Below are positions 34,004 through 42,654 of a stretch of DNA of 64,000 bases, piece after piece. This DNA is from Bradyrhizobium xenonodulans. GTDB taxonomy: Bacteria > Pseudomonadota > Alphaproteobacteria > Rhizobiales > Xanthobacteraceae. The stretch covers positions 7,966,501 to 8,030,500 of the forward strand of contig NZ_CP089391.1 of the NCBI RefSeq assembly GCF_027594865.1. Reading direction: 5' to 3'. The notes beneath the pieces are model-generated. The model was not told the origin of the DNA. It saw only the letters and a list, made by a program, of their open reading frames with translations, and searched no databases. Position 1 is the stretch's first letter. Each line of letters starts with the position of its first letter. A program made the translations under genes and the position numbers.

Positions 34004-34183
34004 TCACGCCGTGAAGATCGGTGCCGGTTCGGTCTCGTCCGGCAGCGCGAATTCGTCGACGAGGCGGCCAAGCCGCAGCGAGACCTCGAGATTGGCGCGC
34101 ACCGCGGGCCTCCAGGCTTCTTCCACCGACAGCGCCAGTGCTTTCGATACGGCGTCGATATAGTCGTCCAGCGTCTCGGCCAT
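34004..34183 (-). CDS. atzG: AtzG/HpxX-family small subunit (GatC-like, DUF4089)
   Basis: 59-residue protein MAETLDDYIDAVSKALALSV ... ending VDEFALPDETEPAPIFTA, with the LDDY start and the Leu-rich helix then ALPDExEPAPxF tail that characterise AtzG and HpxX. In Pseudomonas ADP, AtzG is needed for stability and activity of AtzE. GGGAG precedes the ATG at 34183. It lies between the ABC ATPase gene and atzE. Confidence 0.82.
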   Translation of the reverse strand: MAETLDDYIDAVSKALALSVEEAWRPAVRANLEVSLRLGRLVDEFALPDETEPAPIFTA

Positions 34184-34200
34184 CACGCTCCCAAACAATC

Positions 34201-35931
34201 TTAGTGAACCGGCAACGGCGGATGCGGGATCGCCGTCAGCAGCTCCTTGGTGTAGTCGTCCTGCGGATCGCTCAGGACCTGCTCGGAAGAGCCCTCCTCG
34301 ACGATCCGCCCCGTCCGCATCACAATGACACGATCGCACAGCAAGCGCACTACGTTCAAATCATGCGAGACAAACAGATAGCTCATACCTAGCGTTGCCT
34401 TGAGGTCCTGGAGCAGGTTCAGGACCACGGCCTGCACCGAGACGTCGAGCGCCGCGGTCGGCTCGTCCAGGATGACGAGCTTTGGATGCAGGGCAATCGC
34501 GCGGGCGATGCCGACGCGGGCCTTCTGGCCGCCGGACAATTGGTGCGGAAACCGATCGAGCAGATTATGCGGCAGGCCGACCATGGTGGCCAGTTCCTCG
34601 CAGCGGGCACGGAGCGCGTCGCGCCCCCTGATATCGCCGAGTTGCATGATCGGATCGGCGATGGCGCGGGCGGCGGTGAAACGCGGGTTGAGGCTGTCGG
34701 TCGGATCCTGGAACACCATCTGGATGCGGCTGCGCTGCGGCAGGCGAGCGAAAGACGCGGGCGCGATGCCGCCGATGTCCTCGCCGTCGAACTGGATCAG
34801 GCCGGAGGTCTGGTCCAGCAGCCGCATCACCATCATCGACGTGGTCGATTTGCCGCAGCCGGATTCGCCGACCAGGCCGACGCTCTCGCCATGGCCGATC
34901 GAAAAGCTGATGCCGTCGACGGCGCGGAACACATCGGGCTCCACGGGGGGCTTGCGGCCGAACAGCTTTCCGAGCGTGGCCGTGGCGCCCTGGCGGGGGT
35001 ATTCCTTGACGAGCTTTTCGATGCGGAGAAGGGGTTTCTGGCTCTCCGTGTTTGCGGCGGCGGCGGGACCGGATTCTACGCTCGCGGCGGCGAGTGCAGC
35101 GCCTTCCTCCTCCGGCAATAGATCGCGCAAGCTCACACCAAGCCGCGGCGTCGCGCGCATCAGCTTCTTGGTGTAGGGGTGCTGCGGGTTGGCAAAAATG
35201 TCGGCGGCTTTCGCGGTCTCGACCACGCGGCCCTTTTCCATCACGACGACGCGGTCGCAATAGGCGGCCGCCAAGCCGAGGTCGTGCGTGATCAGGATGG
35301 TCGACATCGCCTTGCGCTTGGTCAATTCGACGATCAGGTCCATCACCGCCTTCTGCGTGGTGACGTCGAGACCCGTGGTCGGCTCGTCCGCGATCAGGAG
35401 CTGCGGATTGCAGGCGAGCGCGAGCGCGATGACGACGCGCTGGCACATGCCGCCTGACAACTCGAATGGATAGGCGTGGTAGCGCTCGCGCGGGCGGGCG
35501 ATCTTGACCTGCTCCAGCGCCTCGATCGCCTTCTCGCCGCGGTCAGTGACCTGCGCTTGCTGCACATGGGTGCGCAGCACGTCCTCGATCTGGTCGCCGA
35601 CCTTGCGGATCGGGTTCAGCGCGGCGCGCGGGTTCTGGAAGATCATCGAGACTTCGCGGCCGCGCAGGTCGCGCATCTGGTCTTCGGTCGCGGCCTTGAC
35701 GTCGATGCCGGAGAACATCACCGAGCCCTCGGCGATCCTGCCGGCGCGGTCGAGGATGCGCATCACCGCGTAAGACGTCACCGACTTGCCCGAGCCGGAC
35801 TCGCCGACGATGGCGAGCGTCTCGCCCTTGGCGACGGAGATGTCGACGTGCTGCACGGCCTTCACGATGCCGCGGCGGGTGGTGAATTCGACGGTGAGAT
35901 CCTGGACGTCGAGCAGCGGCTGGGCGGTCAT
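34201..35931 (-). CDS. Fused dual-ATPase of a peptide-type ABC importer (DppD-DppF)
   Basis: 576-residue protein with two complete nucleotide-binding domains. First: Walker A GESGSGKS (~40), signature LSGGMCQRV, Walker B LLIADEPTTGLD. Second: GESGCGKST (~360), LSGGQKARVGIARA, LVILDEPTAALD. Each ends with the oligopeptide-transporter C-terminal extension (HPYTKKLMRATPR; DDYTKELLTAIPHP). A single fused subunit replaces DppD plus DppF, as in GsiA-like systems. The ATG at 35931 follows GGGAG. It is in one operon with the permeases and atzGEH, so the importer probably brings in the nitrogen compound they degrade. Confidence 0.93.
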   Translation of the reverse strand: MTAQPLLDVQDLTVEFTTRRGIVKAVQHVDISVAKGETLAIVGESGSGKSVTSYAVMRILDRAGRIAEGSVMFSGIDVKAATEDQMRDLRGREVSMIFQNPRAALNPIRKVGDQIEDVLRTHVQQAQVTDRGEKAIEALEQVKIARPRERYHAYPFELSGGMCQRVVIALALACNPQLLIADEPTTGLDVTTQKAVMDLIVELTKRKAMSTILITHDLGLAAAYCDRVVVMEKGRVVETAKAADIFANPQHPYTKKLMRATPRLGVSLRDLLPEEEGAALAAASVESGPAAAANTESQKPLLRIEKLVKEYPRQGATATLGKLFGRKPPVEPDVFRAVDGISFSIGHGESVGLVGESGCGKSTTSMMVMRLLDQTSGLIQFDGEDIGGIAPASFARLPQRSRIQMVFQDPTDSLNPRFTAARAIADPIMQLGDIRGRDALRARCEELATMVGLPHNLLDRFPHQLSGGQKARVGIARAIALHPKLVILDEPTAALDVSVQAVVLNLLQDLKATLGMSYLFVSHDLNVVRLLCDRVIVMRTGRIVEEGSSEQVLSDPQDDYTKELLTAIPHPPLPVH

Positions 35932-36025
35932 GGAGGGCTCCCGTCGCTCAAAAAGTGCGAAAACAACCCCATGCACAGTAGAACGGCATTGGAATCATTG
36001 GAGAATTTTCGCCGAAAATTGGCCA

Positions 36026-36925
36026 TCACGTCCTCCGCTGGGGGTCGACGATGTCGCGGAGGCCGTCGCCCAGGAGGTTGAAGCAGAACACGGCGATCAT
36101 CAGCGCGAGGCCCGGGAATAGCGCGATCCACCACTCGCCCGAGACCATGAAGCCGGCGCCTTCGGCGACCATGATGCCCCATTCGGCGGTCGGCGGGCGG
36201 ACGCCGAGGCCGATGAAGGACAGGCCCGCGGCGTTGAGGATGGCGTAACCCATGGTCAGCGACATCTGCACGATCATGATCGGCATGATGTTCGGCAGGA
36301 TGTGCACCAGCAGGATGCGGAATTCGCCATTGCCGGACAGGCGCGCCGCCTGCACGAAGCCGGCGTTGCGGCGAACGTTCGCCTCGGCGCGCGCGACGCG
36401 GGCATAGAGCGGGAAGTTCACGATGGCGGTGGCCAGGATGATGTTCTGCACGGTGTTGCCGAGGGCTGCGACGATGCCCATCGCGAGCACGAACAGCGGG
36501 AACGCCATGATGGTGTCGGCGATACGGCCGACGATGCGGTCGGTCCAGCCGCCGAAATAGCCGGCCGCGATGCCGGCAAGGCCTCCCATCAAAAACACCA
36601 GCACGACGGAGGCAACCGCGATGAAGGTGTCGAGCCGCGTTGCCACGACGACGCGGCTGAAGATGTCGCGCCCCAATTGATCGGTGCCGAACCAGTGCGC
36701 GGCCGACGGCGGCTTCAACGATGCGGCCGTGTCGGACGCCAGCGGGTCATACGGCACCACATAGGGACCGAAGATCGCGGCGAGGAGGATCACGATCAGC
36801 AATGCGAAGGCGAAGCCGGTGACTTTGTTCTCGCCGAGGACGTAGCGGGTCTGTTCGAGAATGGCGACGAGGCCCGAGGTCCGCGCGGGACCAACCGGTT
36901 CAACAGCAGGCGCAACGGAGCTCAT
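36026..36925 (-). CDS. Peptide-type ABC permease (DppC family)
   Basis: 299-residue inner-membrane permease. N-terminal OppC segment (TRYVLGENKVTGFAFALLIVILLAAIFGP), HWFGTDQLGRDIFSRVV, and the coupling loop in RRNAGFVQAARLSGNGEFRILLVHILPNI. A good ribosome-binding site (GGAGGG) precedes the ATG. It follows the DppB-like gene by 4 bp. Confidence 0.94.
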   Translation of the reverse strand: MSSVAPAVEPVGPARTSGLVAILEQTRYVLGENKVTGFAFALLIVILLAAIFGPYVVPYDPLASDTAASLKPPSAAHWFGTDQLGRDIFSRVVVATRLDTFIAVASVVLVFLMGGLAGIAAGYFGGWTDRIVGRIADTIMAFPLFVLAMGIVAALGNTVQNIILATAIVNFPLYARVARAEANVRRNAGFVQAARLSGNGEFRILLVHILPNIMPIMIVQMSLTMGYAILNAAGLSFIGLGVRPPTAEWGIMVAEGAGFMVSGEWWIALFPGLALMIAVFCFNLLGDGLRDIVDPQRRT

Positions 36926-36929
36926 GATT

Positions 36930-37943
36930 TTAGCCCTCCAACCTGACGCGCGGATCGATCACGCCGTACAAAATGTCGATCACGAGATTGAGCAGCACGT
37001 ACATCACCGCCATGGTCAGCACGAAGCCCTGCACCGGTGCGAAGTCCGACGAGATCAGCGCTTCCACCGCATAGGAGCCGATGCCGGGCCAGGCGAACAC
37101 TTTTTCGACCAGCACGTTGGCGCCCAGCAGGAACGAGAACACCATGCTGAGCGTGGTGATGACGGGCAGCATCGCGTTGCGGAAGGCGTAGGTGACGATG
37201 ACGGTCGCAGGCGACAGGCCGCTGGCGCGGGCGGTGCGGACGAATTCGCTGGCGAGCACGGCCAGCATCGAGGCGCGCGTCATGCGCGCGATCGGCGCCA
37301 GCGAGAAGATCGCGAGCGTCGTCGCGGGCAGGATCAGCTGGCTCAGCGCCGAGCGGAACGCCTCGAGGTCGCGCGCGAGCAAGGTGTCGATCAGATAGAA
37401 GCCTGTGACCGTCGGCGGCGCGCTGTAGAACACATCTAACCGGCCGAGCGGTGCCGGCGACCAGCCGAGCTGGAAGTAAAAGACATAGACCAGCACGAGG
37501 CCGGTGAAGAACACCGGCAGCGACACGCCGGCTGTCGTCGTGACACGGCACAGATGATCGACCCATGATCCCGGCCGTGTCGCCGCGAGCACGCCGAGCG
37601 GGATGGCGATGACGATGGAGACGATGAGGCCGAGCAGCGTCAACTCGGCCGACGCCGGCAGGCGGTTGCGGATCTCGGCCGCGACCGGCTGTCCCGTGGT
37701 CAGCGAGTTGCCGAAATCGCCATGGGCGAGATCGTTGGTGTAGCGGAAGAACTGCTCGATCAGCGGCTTGTCGAGGCCGAGCTTTTTGCGAATCTGCTCG
37801 ACGGCTTCCTTGGTCGCGGCGGGGCCGGCGAAATAGGCGGCGGGATCGCCCGGCAGCGCGCGCGTCAGCAGGAAGGTGACGATGACGACCCCGATCAGCG
37901 AGGGAATCGCGAACATCAGGCGCTTGCCGATCATGGTCAGCAT
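36930..37943 (-). CDS. Peptide-type ABC permease (DppB family)
   Basis: 337-residue permease. N-terminus KRLMFAIPSLIGVVIVTFLLTRALPGDPA, LTTGQPVAAEIRNRLPASAELTLLG, coupling loop EFVRTARASGLSPATVIVTYAFRNA, end FAWPGIGSYAVEALISSDFAPVQG. It forms the channel with the DppC-like protein. Confidence 0.94.
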   Translation of the reverse strand: MLTMIGKRLMFAIPSLIGVVIVTFLLTRALPGDPAAYFAGPAATKEAVEQIRKKLGLDKPLIEQFFRYTNDLAHGDFGNSLTTGQPVAAEIRNRLPASAELTLLGLIVSIVIAIPLGVLAATRPGSWVDHLCRVTTTAGVSLPVFFTGLVLVYVFYFQLGWSPAPLGRLDVFYSAPPTVTGFYLIDTLLARDLEAFRSALSQLILPATTLAIFSLAPIARMTRASMLAVLASEFVRTARASGLSPATVIVTYAFRNAMLPVITTLSMVFSFLLGANVLVEKVFAWPGIGSYAVEALISSDFAPVQGFVLTMAVMYVLLNLVIDILYGVIDPRVRLEG

Positions 37944-38000
37944 GGGGCGGCACTCCTGCGCGTGTTGCGCACGCTACTAGCGGCGCGCGTCGCTGCGCCC

Positions 38001-38124
38001 CCTCGCCCCTTGTGGGAGAGGGTTGGGATGAGGGGTAGCCTCAAGCGAGGTCCGAGTTCGTGGCTACCCCTCACCCGTCTCGCCGCTACGCGGCGAGCCA
38101 CCCTCTCCCACAAGGGGAGAGGGA
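38001..38124. repeat. Palindromic repeat, family A (copy 2)
   Basis: Outer arms CCTCGCCCCTTGTGGGAGAG and CTCTCCCACAAGGGGAGAGG; inner arms GAGGGGTAGCC and GGCTACCCCTC. It lies inside the 215-bp gap between binding-protein and permease genes of the same operon. Confidence 0.85.
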
Positions 38125-38158
38125 ATGAGAGAGCCGTGCTCACCTCACTCATGCCCCC

Positions 38159-39781
38159 TCACCCCTTCGCCAGCGCGCGGTAATCCAGCCTGCGGTGGAA
38201 CCAGTATTGGTAGCCGCTGATGTTCTTCTGCATCGCGACGTTGACGAAGGGCTGGTACAGCGGGATGCGCGGGATGTCGGTGAAGGCGAGATCGACGAAG
38301 CCCTTCACGTCAGTATCGTAGGCCGCCTTGTCGCCGGTCGCAGCCGCCGTGCGCGCGCCGTCGATCAGCTTGTCCATCTCCGCCGACTTGTAGCTCATGG
38401 TGTTGAAGACGGAATTGTTGCCGTGATAGCACCAGTAGAAGAAGTATTCGGGGTAATCGAGCCAGCCTGAGAACACGTTGGTGAAGAGCGGCATCTCCTT
38501 CTTGTTCAATTCGGTGCGCCAGTTGGCGCCGGGCACCTTGTTGATGGTGGTCTTGATGCCGATCTGCGCGAGGCTCTCCTGCACCAGCACACAGAGCGGC
38601 TCGTTGACGCCGGCGAAATTCAGGTCGAACGAGATGGTGGTCTCGAAACCGTTGGCATAGCCAGCTTCAGTCAGCAGTGCCTTCGCCTTGTCCATGTCGG
38701 TGTTGTATTTGTGCGGCTGCGGCCAGGCGACTTCGGTCGCCTTGTCCTTCGCTGCGCCGAACATCGGGTTTGCGAGCCCGAACATCACGGCGTCCATGAT
38801 CTTCTGGTAGGGCAGCGCGTAGGCGACCGCCTGGCGGACCTTTGGGTTGTCGAAGGGCGGCTTGGTGACGTTCATGCCGATATACTGGATGCCGTTGGAG
38901 AACGGCAGCGACACCACGTTGAGCTTGCCGTTCGCCTTCATCTCCTGAAAGTCCTTGTTCGGCAGCTCGTAGGAGATGTCGGCATCGCCGCGCTCCAGCA
39001 GCGCGCGGCGGTTGCCGGCCTGCGGCACCATGCGCCAGATCACGCGCTTGATCTTCGGCAAGGGACCACAAACCCAGTCCTCGTTTCGCTCCATGATGAC
39101 TTCAGTGCCGGCGGTCCACTTCGTCACCTTGTAGGCGCCGGAGCCCGCGGTCTGCTGTTTTGTAAACTCGAGGCCCCACGGATCCTTCTCGCTGGCGTTC
39201 TTCTTCACCAGCTCCGAGTTGACGATGCAGGGCACGATCACGGCGAGATCGGGGACCGTCAGCCTGTCCTTCTTCAGGAAGTCGACGCGCACCGTATTGT
39301 CGTCGATCACGACGAACTGCTCGGGCTTTGTGAGAGAGCCCGCGCTCATCTGGAAGGTCGGGAAGCCGCCGACGCTGACGGCGCGGTCGAGGGACCACTT
39401 CACGTCCTTGGCGGTCACGGGCGTGCCGTCGTGGAATTTGGCGTTCTTGCGCAGCTTGAAGGTGACCGACATGTCGTCGATCTTGAACTCCTCGGCGAGC
39501 TCGCCCTTGAACTTGTCGCGGTCGTAATAGGGCACACCGCCGGGACCGCTCTTCATCTCGTGGCTGATCAGCCGGTCGTAGCAATTCCACGACACCTCGT
39601 AGCCGGGCACATTGGTGCCGACGCCGTGGATGTCGAGATTGTTCGGGCCGCCCTCCGAAACGATCAGCAGCGTCTCCGAGCGCGCATCGGCATAGGCGGT
39701 GGAGATCACGGACGGCATCGCCGGAAGCGCCGCGCCAGCGGCCAATCCGGAAACGGACTTGAGGAAATCGCGGCGCTTCAT
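38159..39781 (-). CDS. Periplasmic binding protein of the peptide-type importer (SBP_bac_5)
   Basis: 540-residue family 5 binding protein. The start MKRRDFLKSVSGLAAGAAL is a twin-arginine (Tat) signal; mature part has the DPP/OPP-like layout (ELAEEFKIDDMSVTFKLRKNAKFHDGTPVTAKDVKWSLDRA). The frame extends 45 bp upstream, but that extension would spoil the Tat signal and the ATG at 39781 follows GGAG. It is first in the operon, 42 bp downstream of a sigma-54 promoter. The ligand is likely the ureide or amide compound degraded by the AtzE-type amidase, not a peptide; inferred from context. Confidence 0.92.
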   Translation of the reverse strand: MKRRDFLKSVSGLAAGAALPAMPSVISTAYADARSETLLIVSEGGPNNLDIHGVGTNVPGYEVSWNCYDRLISHEMKSGPGGVPYYDRDKFKGELAEEFKIDDMSVTFKLRKNAKFHDGTPVTAKDVKWSLDRAVSVGGFPTFQMSAGSLTKPEQFVVIDDNTVRVDFLKKDRLTVPDLAVIVPCIVNSELVKKNASEKDPWGLEFTKQQTAGSGAYKVTKWTAGTEVIMERNEDWVCGPLPKIKRVIWRMVPQAGNRRALLERGDADISYELPNKDFQEMKANGKLNVVSLPFSNGIQYIGMNVTKPPFDNPKVRQAVAYALPYQKIMDAVMFGLANPMFGAAKDKATEVAWPQPHKYNTDMDKAKALLTEAGYANGFETTISFDLNFAGVNEPLCVLVQESLAQIGIKTTINKVPGANWRTELNKKEMPLFTNVFSGWLDYPEYFFYWCYHGNNSVFNTMSYKSAEMDKLIDGARTAAATGDKAAYDTDVKGFVDLAFTDIPRIPLYQPFVNVAMQKNISGYQYWFHRRLDYRALAKG

Positions 39782-39822
39782 GAAATCGCTCCAACACAAA
39801 GTTTTTGGTTGGAACCGGATTC

Positions 39823-39837
39823 GCAAGGTTCGTGCCA
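39823..39837 (-). promoter_or_regulatory. Sigma-54 (RpoN) promoter of the dpp-atzGEH operon
   Basis: Read on the minus strand, TGGCACGAACCTTGC matches TGGCAC-N5-TTGC at every defined base and includes the favoured G after TGGCAC. It is placed about 42 bp upstream of the binding-protein start. The AT-rich region 39880-39975 may hold activator sites; no clear NtrC palindrome was seen. Confidence 0.8.
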
Positions 39838-39997
39838 GAGCCTAACGAGATGCTACGAAGGACCTAAGAAGCTGAAACTACATATGAAAATCTCACTTGA
39901 TCTCTCAATGACCGAAGCCTGGACGACGGTTATTGCATACAAAGATAATATATTTGACTGTTAAATAGGCAGATAAAGCGCTAGCCCATTCGATGAG

Positions 39998-41404
39998 CTA
40001 TTGGCAAAAGTCCTCATTGTTAACGCGCAGGCAGCGCGGCGCTGCGACCGTCTTCAGCCTGCTGCAGCTATCGTGATCGTCCACCTTCTTCAGCGCGCGC
40101 AGCGCGGCCATGGTCGGCCGATACCAGAGGAAGCGCTCGTCGGAGAGCTGCGAGGCGCGGCGCAGGCCCTGGATGGTGGCGGCGTCGAACACCCCGCCTT
40201 GCTCCCCGGTGAGACAATCGAGCCGCGCCAACTGGCCCTGAATGAGCTGCACCAGTTCGCGCCCCTCATAGGTCGGTCCGGCGCTATCGAGCACGGTGAT
40301 CTCGCGCAGGCGCGAGGCTGCAAGGCGCGCCTCCTCGGCCTCGGGCGCATCCGGAAACAGCGCGGCGACGAGGTCATAGGCCTCGGGCGTCCGGGTCTGC
40401 CGCGCACGATCGAGCACCAGTGCCGCGGCAGATGCCCCTGCCGGCGCTCCGTTGACTGCGCCCTTCCGGAGTTCGGCAACGGCCGTGCGCGCCTCATTGG
40501 CCTCCGGACTTGCCGGAAAACGGTCGATCAGGAGATCGTAGAGCGCGGCATTGCCGGTCTCCTTCGCCGCGGCGAGCAATTGTGCGGCCTGGCTCGGCGG
40601 AGGCGGCGGCGGCACGAAGAAGAAGTCGAGCTCGAGCGAGGTGGATTCCCAGGGGATCTGCTGCTCGCCGGTGGCAAGCCGCACCTGGCGACGTACGCTC
40701 TTGAACACGTCCTCCAACCGCTCGCCGGGCACGATCATCGCCTCCGCCAGCGCCCTGGTGTAGGGGCTGTGGCCGTCCTCGCCGTCGAAGGCGGCCTTAC
40801 CCGAGCCGGTAGCTGACGCAATGAACACGCCGTAGACGGCGCCCATCGGCACCATTCCGGTCGCACTTGCCGCGACGCCCGGCGGAAACGGATTGTCGCG
40901 GCAGGCATCGACGATGAGGATGTTGAGCGCGTTGCCCGCCCCGGACAGGCGATCGGCAACGCGCTTCACGCTGAGCGATTGCGGCACGATGTCGGCGCGC
41001 CGCTTGATGTCGGCATTGACGGGCACGAGGTAGTTGACGCCGTCGTTTTCGACGCCGTGACCGGCGTAGTAGAGCAATGCGACGGTCGAGGGACCGCGTG
41101 CCTTCACCTTCTGCGCAAATTCCTCGACGTCCTGCGACAGGCTTTTCAGGTCGCGGTCGGCAACTGCGGTGACTTCGAAGCCGGTCTGGCGCAGCCTGTC
41201 CGCGATCAGCTGCGCATCGCGCCCGGGATTGGCGAGCGTGCCGAGTTTTGCGTAATGGGCATTGCCGATCACCAGCGCCAGCCGCGGCGCGGTATCGGCG
41301 ACCGGTTTTCGCGGCTCTGACGCGGCGCGCGCGGAGCCGGCGGCCAGCACCATGAGCGCGGCGGCAAGCAGCACCGCAAGTCGACCTCTTCGCATCTGTA
41401 CCAT
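39998..41404 (-). CDS. Secreted caspase-like protease (peptidase C14 family)
   Basis: 468-residue protein with signal peptide (to ARAASE, ~residue 28) and a caspase/metacaspase p20 domain: RLALVIGNAHYAKLGTLANPGRDA, catalytic His116 in LLYYAGHG, catalytic Cys168 in NILIVDACRDNPF. A Pro-rich hinge (PPPPPP, ~265) leads to a helical C-terminal half (SQAAQLLAAAKETGN and two TPEAYDLVAALFPD-like repeats) and a Cys-containing tail (CLTGEQGG, CSRLK, CLRVNNEDFC). A GTG lies one codon before the ATG chosen. Similar proteins are common in Bradyrhizobium without assigned function. It is divergent from a run of three secreted unknowns. Confidence 0.87.
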   Translation of the reverse strand: MVQMRRGRLAVLLAAALMVLAAGSARAASEPRKPVADTAPRLALVIGNAHYAKLGTLANPGRDAQLIADRLRQTGFEVTAVADRDLKSLSQDVEEFAQKVKARGPSTVALLYYAGHGVENDGVNYLVPVNADIKRRADIVPQSLSVKRVADRLSGAGNALNILIVDACRDNPFPPGVAASATGMVPMGAVYGVFIASATGSGKAAFDGEDGHSPYTRALAEAMIVPGERLEDVFKSVRRQVRLATGEQQIPWESTSLELDFFFVPPPPPPSQAAQLLAAAKETGNAALYDLLIDRFPASPEANEARTAVAELRKGAVNGAPAGASAAALVLDRARQTRTPEAYDLVAALFPDAPEAEEARLAASRLREITVLDSAGPTYEGRELVQLIQGQLARLDCLTGEQGGVFDAATIQGLRRASQLSDERFLWYRPTMAALRALKKVDDHDSCSRLKTVAAPRCLRVNNEDFCQ

Positions 41405-41541
41405 CACATGGTCACCCGCGCGGAACGTTACGCAAAGGATGTTCAGCTGTCATGTCGGGCGATCGACATGACGCTTCATCAAATTGACGAGTGCTATCCG
41501 CAATATCTAGAATTGAATTTTAAGGAATCATTTCCCCCTCC

Positions 41542-42141
41542 ATGCCGCGCCAAAATCCCCTTTCGATATCCCGGCCGGGCTCGCGCCTCGCGCTCGCCGT
41601 CGCCCTGACGGCCCTGCAAGCGCTGACCGCCTCGGCCGGCGTCCTGAGCGGACGCGAATTCCAGAACCTGATCGCGGGCGGGCCCGAGGGCACGACCATC
41701 GTGTTTCAGGGCGGCACCGACAAGATCTTCTACTCGCCGAGCCTGAAGAACCGGCTGCGCCAGAGCTCTGAGCTCGGCCCCGAATTCCTCAAGCAGAAGA
41801 TCCTGCAAAGCACCGTGACCGAGGGCACCTTCATCGGCGCGACCATCGAGGGCGGCAAATGGCGCACCATTTCGGGGATCGCCGGCATCGCGACCGACGC
41901 CGACAGCGGCCATGGCATTCTGACGCTGCTGCAGACCTTCCCCGAAGACACCAGCATCAAGGCGTTCCAGAAGCGCGACCGGCTCTATGCCGTCGTGATC
42001 GTCGAGGACGCGCCGGGCGGCGTCGTGTGCCGCAGATCACAGTGGGAGCATTTGTTCGCGCTTAAGGGTGAACCAAGGCTGACGACGGTGCCGTGCGACT
42101 TCACGGTAGGCAACGCGGTGACTCCAACAGCGCCGCGATAA
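41542..42141 (+). CDS. Secreted protein of unknown function
   Basis: 199-residue protein with a signal peptide (SRLALAVALTALQALTASAG, cleavage near residue 33). The mature part is basic-polar with TTIVFQGGTDKIFYSP, TVTEGTFIGATIEGGKWRTISG and a two-Cys end (VVCRRSQWEHLF, VPCDFTVG) that could form a disulfide. No family recognised. Divergent from the caspase-like gene across a 137-bp gap and followed 11 bp later by the next secreted gene, so an operon is likely. Confidence 0.75.
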   Translation: MPRQNPLSISRPGSRLALAVALTALQALTASAGVLSGREFQNLIAGGPEGTTIVFQGGTDKIFYSPSLKNRLRQSSELGPEFLKQKILQSTVTEGTFIGATIEGGKWRTISGIAGIATDADSGHGILTLLQTFPEDTSIKAFQKRDRLYAVVIVEDAPGGVVCRRSQWEHLFALKGEPRLTTVPCDFTVGNAVTPTAPR

Positions 42142-42152
42142 GGGGGACTTTC

Positions 42153-42641
42153 ATGACGACACTGATTCTCGGAGCCCGCCTGGGCCTCCGGCGTAAGGGC
42201 GTGCGGATGCTGGCGCTGGTCATGCTGGCGATGCTGGGAGCGCTGGTCCCCGACCGGGACGCGTCCGCATCGGCCGTGCTGAATGCCGCCGCGGCCACCG
42301 CGACGTCCGGCCTGTCCGGCTGCAACACCAGCCAGGGCAAGGCGCTCTACAATTGCGTCGCCGACGTGCTCGAGCGCATGGCCAACGACGTCAATTCGGT
42401 CAGGGTCGGCGAGACCCAGCGGACACTGCTGACGGCGGCGAGCCAGCTCCGCGCGGCCAGCAGCAAGGCGCAGGCGCTCTCCGCCATCACGCAATGCCAG
42501 GCGGCCATTGCCGGCGCGCTGCGGCAGGTGAAGGCCACTCCCGGCGGCAAGATGATGGTACCCGGATGGGGCGACGAAGGGCTGGCTTCCATCGTGGGCG
42601 TGCTGGCGAAGGCGGCACGGCTGATCCAGGCCAAGGGATAG
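42153..42641 (+). CDS. Secreted small protein, tandem paralogue 1
   Basis: 162 residues. GGGGGA precedes the ATG; a longer frame starting at 42093 overlaps the previous gene. Signal peptide or membrane segment at MLALVMLAMLGALVPDRDASASA. The mature part has SGCNTSQGKALYNCVADVLERM, TAASQLRAASSKAQALSAITQC and a C-terminal SIVGVLAKAARLIQAKG. Three Cys are conserved with the next gene. No known family recognised; predicted helical. Confidence 0.75.
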   Translation: MTTLILGARLGLRRKGVRMLALVMLAMLGALVPDRDASASAVLNAAAATATSGLSGCNTSQGKALYNCVADVLERMANDVNSVRVGETQRTLLTAASQLRAASSKAQALSAITQCQAAIAGALRQVKATPGGKMMVPGWGDEGLASIVGVLAKAARLIQAKG

Positions 42642-42654
42642 AAGGGGCAACGTC

